Assembly (NCBI GenBank): GCA_003130845.1
Contig: QEXW01000155.1
Location: forward strand, 1-36,828
Origin: Anaerolineae bacterium
Lineage (GTDB): Bacteria; Chloroflexota; Anaerolineae; Anaerolineales; Villigracilaceae
DNA: 36,828 bases
Direction of reading: 5' to 3'
In this document: one piece after another, positions 33,539 to 36,828 of the stretch
How positions within the stretch are numbered: position 1 is the stretch's first letter
Layout: each line of letters opens with the position of its first letter
The notes under the pieces: model-generated
Databases searched by the model: none
The model's input: only the letters and a program-made list of their open reading frames with translations
Told to the model about the DNA's origin: nothing
Translations under genes and position numbers: made by a program

Positions 33539-33778
33539 ATGCCCAATCAACGTTTTGAATATCGTCTGTGTCAGGTTCAATTCAACCGGGTGACATTTGT
33601 CAACGGAGAATGGGCGGGAACTTTGCCGCCCAATCACGAAAAAGCGCTGGAAACTTGCCGCTGGATTTGGGACTACCTAAATAAAGCAGGCGCGGAAGGC
33701 TGGCAGATGAGCGGCGCGCTGATGATGAGTGAAGATAACAACGCCCAAATCTTATATCTGATGCGGGCGCTCAGTTAG
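33539..33778 (+). CDS. DUF4177-like small protein
   Basis: 79 residues: RFEYRLCQVQFNRVTFVNGEW, a central WDYLNKAGAEGWQMSGALMM and a closing strand ILYLMRALS. The beta-strand, then helix with an N-x-A-G-x-E-G-W pattern, then strand resembles the DUF4177 family (short, cytosolic, function unknown). It lies 15 nt after the small membrane protein. Its last 8 bases overlap the end of the convergent amidase gene. Confidence 0.7.
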   Translation: MPNQRFEYRLCQVQFNRVTFVNGEWAGTLPPNHEKALETCRWIWDYLNKAGAEGWQMSGALMMSEDNNAQILYLMRALS

Positions 33779-35102
33779 CAGCAATGGCCCGCTCGTAAGC
33801 CCTGCCCGCCCGCAAGACTCCGCTTTCGTCCCAGGCTTTGCCCACGATTTGAAGGCCAACCGGTAGGCCGTCCACTGTTCCGCAGGGGACGGTCAGCGCC
33901 GGTAAGCCGGTCAGGTTGAAGGGCGCGGTGAAGCGCGTCAGTTTGGGGGCATAGGCGGCAGAGTTGAGTCCCTCGATGGGCGCGGCGACGGCGGCGGTGG
34001 TGGGAAGTAACAGAAAATTGTATTGCTCAAAAAATAATTCAAAATAGCGTTTCATTTCGGTTTGTACGCGGCGCGCTAGGATGTATTCGGTAGATGTGAC
34101 CGCGCGGCCTCGTTCTAACCGTTCGCGCACGTCCGCGCCGAACCAATCGGGGTGTTCCGCGAGCCGCTCGCGGTGGAAGGCTGCCGCGTCAGCGATGACC
34201 ATTGTGCTGTTGGCTTGCGCTGCTTCGCGCAGGCGCGGGATTTCGACTTCGACGACTTCATGCCCCAGGGAACGGAATACTTCGGCGGCCTGCCGCACTG
34301 CTGCCAGCACGCCGGGGTCGGCTTCTTCAATGTATTCACCAACCGCCAGGGCGATTCTGGAGGTCGGCAGGGCATCCAAATCACGCAAGATACCATACCC
34401 CGCTGCAACAGAATGGGGGTCGCGGGGATCGTAACCGGCGATCACTTGGTACAAGATGGCCGCGTCTTCGACCGTTTTGGCGATGGGGCCAACGTGGTCG
34501 AGATTCCAGGAGAGCGGTAGGACGCCGCGCAGGCTGACTCGCCCAAAGGTGGGTTTGAAGCCAACTACGCCGCACAACGCCGAGGGGATGCGAATCGAGC
34601 CGCCAGTGTCCGTTCCGAGCGCGCCAAGCACCATGCCGGCTGCCACAGCCGCCGCGCTGCCACTGGATGAGCCGCCGGTGATGCGGCTGGGGTCATGCGG
34701 ATTGCGTACCGGCCCGGTGTGCGGGTTGATGCCGGTGATGCCGAGCGCAATTTCGTGGGTGTTGGTTTTCCCGATGAGAAGCGCGCCCGCTTTTTTGAGT
34801 TTTTCTACCACGAAGGCGTCTTTTTGGGCTGGTTCGCGGCCAAAAAACTTGGGCGACCCGGCTGCGGTGGGAAAGCCGGCCACATCCAGCATGTCTTTGA
34901 TGGCAATCGGCAGGTTGGCCAGAGGCGCATTGGATGTCTGGAGATAAAAAGAACGCGCGTCGAATACCTGGCTGAAAGCATTTAGGGCGGGATTCTTGGT
35001 TTCGATGGCGGCAAAACAGGCTACGGCCAGACTTTCGGGGGTGAGTTCTCCGCTCTGGAGCAGAGTACGCGCACGAGAGAGGCTGAGTTCCGTGGGTTGC
35101 AT
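33771..35102 (-). CDS. Amidase-signature family protein (GatA-like)
   Basis: 443 residues. The Ser-cisSer-Lys triad is visible: Lys69 in LPIAIKDMLDVAGF, the GGSSSGSAAAVAAG loop with the cis-serine, and Ser169 in GTDTGGSIRIPS. The N-terminus LSLSRARTLLQSGELTPESL is GatA-like. The start is taken at the ATG at 35102. An in-frame ATG at 35162 lies upstream of the putative -10 box and is therefore unlikely to be translated. No gatB or gatC is adjacent, so it may be a stand-alone amidase instead of a glutamyl-tRNA amidotransferase subunit. It is convergent with the DUF4177-like gene, and its coding end overlaps that gene by 8 bp. Confidence 0.9.
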   Translation of the reverse strand: MQPTELSLSRARTLLQSGELTPESLAVACFAAIETKNPALNAFSQVFDARSFYLQTSNAPLANLPIAIKDMLDVAGFPTAAGSPKFFGREPAQKDAFVVEKLKKAGALLIGKTNTHEIALGITGINPHTGPVRNPHDPSRITGGSSSGSAAAVAAGMVLGALGTDTGGSIRIPSALCGVVGFKPTFGRVSLRGVLPLSWNLDHVGPIAKTVEDAAILYQVIAGYDPRDPHSVAAGYGILRDLDALPTSRIALAVGEYIEEADPGVLAAVRQAAEVFRSLGHEVVEVEIPRLREAAQANSTMVIADAAAFHRERLAEHPDWFGADVRERLERGRAVTSTEYILARRVQTEMKRYFELFFEQYNFLLLPTTAAVAAPIEGLNSAAYAPKLTRFTAPFNLTGLPALTVPCGTVDGLPVGLQIVGKAWDESGVLRAGRAYERAIAAN

Positions 35103-35136
35103 ACAACAACTCTTTCGAAGGAAAAATGGCTTGGGG

Positions 35137-35142
35137 ATTATA
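35137..35142 (-). promoter_or_regulatory. Extended -10 promoter for the amidase gene
   Basis: On the minus strand TGGTATAAT is an extended -10 consensus ending 34 nt before the amidase ATG at 35102. It lies inside the longer possible reading frame and so favours the shorter start. Confidence 0.65.
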
Positions 35143-35171
35143 CCATTCGGGTTTGCTGGCATAAACCCCTA

Positions 35172-35199
35172 TTGACAATTTCGAAAAGCACTTTATAAT
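35172..35199 (+). promoter_or_regulatory. Consensus sigma-70-type promoter for the membrane protein/regulator pair
   Basis: TTGACA (35172-35177) and TATAAT (35194-35199) are both perfect and separated by 16 nt. A GGAG ribosome binding site and the ATG at 35240 follow. The -10 lies within a repeated ACTTTATAATATA motif, so binding of a repressor there would block transcription. Confidence 0.88.
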
Positions 35200-35223
35200 A
35201 TATATAACTTTATAATATAAAGT
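35190..35223. promoter_or_regulatory. Palindromic operator overlapping and following the -10 box
   Basis: ACTTTATAATATA occurs at 35190-35202 and again at 35207-35219, a 17-bp period. The second copy continues into the perfect 17-base palindrome ACTTTATAATATAAAGT (35207-35223). The placement over the -10 and start region suggests autoregulation by the winged-helix protein encoded 0.6 kb downstream; this is an inference. Confidence 0.65.
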
Positions 35224-35239
35224 AAAAAAGGAGCAAATT

Positions 35240-35851
35240 ATGTCTCAATCTATCGAACAAATCCAATACCTGACTCAAAATTACTCTCGTTTGCAAGGTC
35301 TGCGGGCAATTCCTGTAGGAATTTTTGTTTTGCTGGCAGGCATCTGGGCCAATTTTGCTGCTGGCAATCTTGGCATGCCATTCGTCTTGCTTTTGATTAC
35401 GTGGCTTGGATACGGTCTGATTGACCAGTATTATGCGCGCCAATATGGCAAAGTGACGACCCTTCGCCAGAGGCGAATCCAGGAATTCATCACGGGCATT
35501 CTATTTATGGTGCTGGCCTTGGTCAGTTTTGTGTTTGATAGCGCGCAGGTTCTTGCGATGAGCAGTGTGGGGTTGGTGATTGCGGCAGGTATTCTCGCAG
35601 ATTTCTGGCAGAATATCTCCAAGCCGGCGTACTCGTTCGAAGCGATAATCAGTGCTGCCCTGATTGCCATGCTGAGCCTGTTACCCCTCGCCGGCTGGCA
35701 ATGGTGGCATTGGGTGGGAGTTGGCACATTAACAAACGGCATATTGATTTTGTCTGGTCTGCTGATGATTGGGATGGGTGTCATCGGTCATGGCCGGTTG
35801 ACACACACGCTGAAAGCAGTGGAGAAGGCAAGCCATGAGCAATCCATTTGA
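35240..35851 (+). CDS. Multi-pass membrane protein paired with a winged-helix regulator
   Basis: 203 residues with about six hydrophobic segments (roughly 22-42, 44-60, 88-105, 108-122, 138-156, 160-182) and a polar N-terminus and tail. AAAGGAG lies about 6 nt before the ATG. I recognise no specific family. Its gene overlaps the following regulator gene by 17 nt, an arrangement common for regulator/membrane-protein modules, where the regulator controls the pair. Driven by the consensus promoter at 35172. Confidence 0.82.
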   Translation: MSQSIEQIQYLTQNYSRLQGLRAIPVGIFVLLAGIWANFAAGNLGMPFVLLLITWLGYGLIDQYYARQYGKVTTLRQRRIQEFITGILFMVLALVSFVFDSAQVLAMSSVGLVIAAGILADFWQNISKPAYSFEAIISAALIAMLSLLPLAGWQWWHWVGVGTLTNGILILSGLLMIGMGVIGHGRLTHTLKAVEKASHEQSI

Positions 35852-36170
35852 AGAACTTGCCAATTTGGATAAACTTCTGCACGAACCAGCGCGGTTGTCC
35901 ATTCTGACGGCGTTGGCCGCATGTGAAAGTGCTGACTTCACTTTTTTGCGCCGATTGACCGGGCTAAGCGATGGGAATTTATCAATCCAGATAAGCAAAC
36001 TCGAAGAAGCCGGGCTGATTCATGTGCAAAAACAGTTTGTGGCCAAAAAGCCTAGTACGCATATCAGAATCACAGAAGCAGGCAGAAACGCTATAGAGCG
36101 GTATTGGGCGCAGCTGCAAGAACTCAAAAAGAAGGCGGATAGTTGGCAAAAAACTTCAGAGACGGAATAA
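35835..36170 (+). CDS. Winged-helix transcriptional regulator (HTH_34/MarR-like)
   Basis: 111 residues: LDKLLHEPARLSILTALAAC, then the helix-turn-helix FLRRLTGLSDGNLSIQISKLEEAGLI, and a wing VQKQFVAKKPSTHIRITEAGR. That is the compact winged-helix type (PF13601) with no ligand-binding domain, only a short charged C-terminal helix. The ATG lies within the upstream gene and has GAGAAGG before it. Likely binds the palindrome at 35207-35223 and represses its own operon; ligand or signal unknown. A strong terminator follows 31 nt after the stop. Confidence 0.9.
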   Translation: MSNPFEELANLDKLLHEPARLSILTALAACESADFTFLRRLTGLSDGNLSIQISKLEEAGLIHVQKQFVAKKPSTHIRITEAGRNAIERYWAQLQELKKKADSWQKTSETE

Positions 36171-36201
36171 GGCGGAATCTCGTGTGTCGTCCTGCACGTT
36201 T

Positions 36202-36234
36202 CAGTTCCTGTCAATAAAGTGACAGGAACTGTTT
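36202..36234 (+). terminator. Intrinsic terminator after the regulator gene
   Basis: A perfect 12-bp stem (36202-36213 with 36220-36231), arms CAGTTCCTGTCA and its complement, has a six-base loop ATAAAG and is followed by TTTGT. Confidence 0.88.
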
Positions 36235-36244
36235 GTAAGCAGGA

Positions 36245-36250
36245 TATAAT
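36245..36250 (+). promoter_or_regulatory. -10 box placing a leaderless start for plsC-like gene
   Basis: TATAAT ends 6 nt before the ATG at 36257. No Shine-Dalgarno is present between them. The -35 position would fall inside the terminator stem. Confidence 0.55.
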
Positions 36251-36256
36251 CATCGC

Positions 36257-36828
36257 ATGAATAAATTTTTGCGCTGGCTCACTGCGTATGCGACCAAATT
36301 CGGCTTAGAGGTGCTGTGCCGAATCCACAAAGAGAACTGGGAGAGGCTTCCCTTCCAAGGGCCGTTGATTGCGTATGCCAATCACACCGGCATGGTCGAG
36401 GCGCCGCTCATTTACACCCAACTGATGCCGCGCCGAGCAACGGCGCTGGCGAAAATCGAAACCTGGGACAACTGGTTTCTGGGTTGGATTTTTACGCTGT
36501 GGGAAATTATCCCCATTCGGCGCGGGGAGGCCGATATGGAGGCCTTGCGCGCGGCATTGGAGGCCTTATCGCAAGGGATGATTTTGGGTATCTCTCCCGA
36601 AGGGACGCGTAACCGGACCGGGCAATTGTTGCGCGCGCACGGTGGGGCGGCGCTATTGGCCCTGAAGAGTGGCGCGCCGCTGCTGCCGATTGCCCATTGG
36701 GGCGGGGAGAATTTCCTCGCCAACCTAAAACGCTTCAGGCGGACGGATTTCTACATCCGGGTCGGCAAGCCATTTGTGCTGGATGCAGGCGGGGAACGGG
36801 TGACAAAAGAAGTCCGCCAGCAGATGGC
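36257..36828 (+). CDS. 1-acyl-glycerol-3-phosphate acyltransferase (PlsC family), partial at right edge
   Basis: 190 codons are visible before the window ends, with no stop. The protein begins MNKFLRWLTAYATKFG and shows acyltransferase motif I as ANHTGMVEAP, motif III as GISPEGTRNRTG and a proline-containing motif IV region PLLPIAHWG. It should acylate lysophosphatidic acid or a similar glycerolipid at the membrane. Motif I is H-x4-E instead of the usual H-x4-D; I recall such variants in Chloroflexota relatives, so activity is not excluded. The start codon lies 6 nt after a TATAAT, suggesting leaderless expression. Confidence 0.88.
   Translation, partial: MNKFLRWLTAYATKFGLEVLCRIHKENWERLPFQGPLIAYANHTGMVEAPLIYTQLMPRRATALAKIETWDNWFLGWIFTLWEIIPIRRGEADMEALRAALEALSQGMILGISPEGTRNRTGQLLRAHGGAALLALKSGAPLLPIAHWGGENFLANLKRFRRTDFYIRVGKPFVLDAGGERVTKEVRQQM

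Overview
The window most resembles a member of the Chloroflexota, probably class Anaerolineae. This is inferred from gene content and protein style, not from a database search: a TPR protein with a tail of repeated P-D-W-L motifs, a coenzyme F420 biosynthesis cluster in a bacterium, a family 5 uracil-DNA glycosylase, a standalone VKOR protein and several promoters that place -10 boxes only 6-7 nt before the start codon. No rRNA, tRNA, CRISPR array, transposase or phage gene was recognised. No gap between genes exceeds 300 bases.

Left arm (1-9.76 kb, all minus strand): a TPR protein runs off the left edge. To its right lies a leftward gene train, in transcription order queA, a clan-A glycoside hydrolase, uracil-DNA glycosylase, two membrane-anchored alpha/beta hydrolases, an AhpC/TSA-type redoxin, an S51-peptidase-like protein with a cysteinyl-tRNA-synthetase-like tail, and pyrimidine-nucleoside phosphorylase, ending in a hairpin terminator. 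The redoxin gene (4488-4946) is the most notable item. Its frame is interrupted only by a TGA exactly where the first cysteine of the CxxC motif belongs, and a strong hairpin follows that TGA. I read it as a selenoprotein with a U-P-Y-C active site.

Middle (10.0-27.0 kb, all plus strand): moeA, VKOR and a small cysteine/acidic protein end in a perfect terminator. A two-gene murein-peptide recycling unit follows: an alpha/beta hydrolase fused to SH3 and NlpC/P60 domains, then a dipeptide epimerase. A long apparent operon then runs from a leaderless zinc-ribbon coiled-coil gene through a membrane-anchored NACHT/HEAT protein, an SsnA-type aminohydrolase, five F420 genes (npdG, cofE, an FbiB-C-terminal-like nitroreductase, cofD, cofC), two probable F420-using oxidoreductases (PPOX and LLM classes) and a KdpDE-like two-component pair, to a terminator at 27080. 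The cofG/cofH (fbiC) deazaflavin genes are not in the window.

Right arm (27.1-36.8 kb): tgt, a small membrane protein and uppP overlap by ATGA junctions. Then come a PstS-like lipoprotein, an acyl-CoA synthetase with an internal tandem repeat, a HAD phosphatase, a small membrane protein, a DUF4177-like protein, a convergent amidase, a membrane protein/winged-helix regulator pair with a consensus promoter and palindromic operator, and a PlsC acyltransferase cut by the right edge. This arm looks different in base composition: the plus strand is C-rich left of about 27 kb and G-rich right of about 30 kb, whatever the gene orientation. It also carries short dispersed repeats inside coding sequences.
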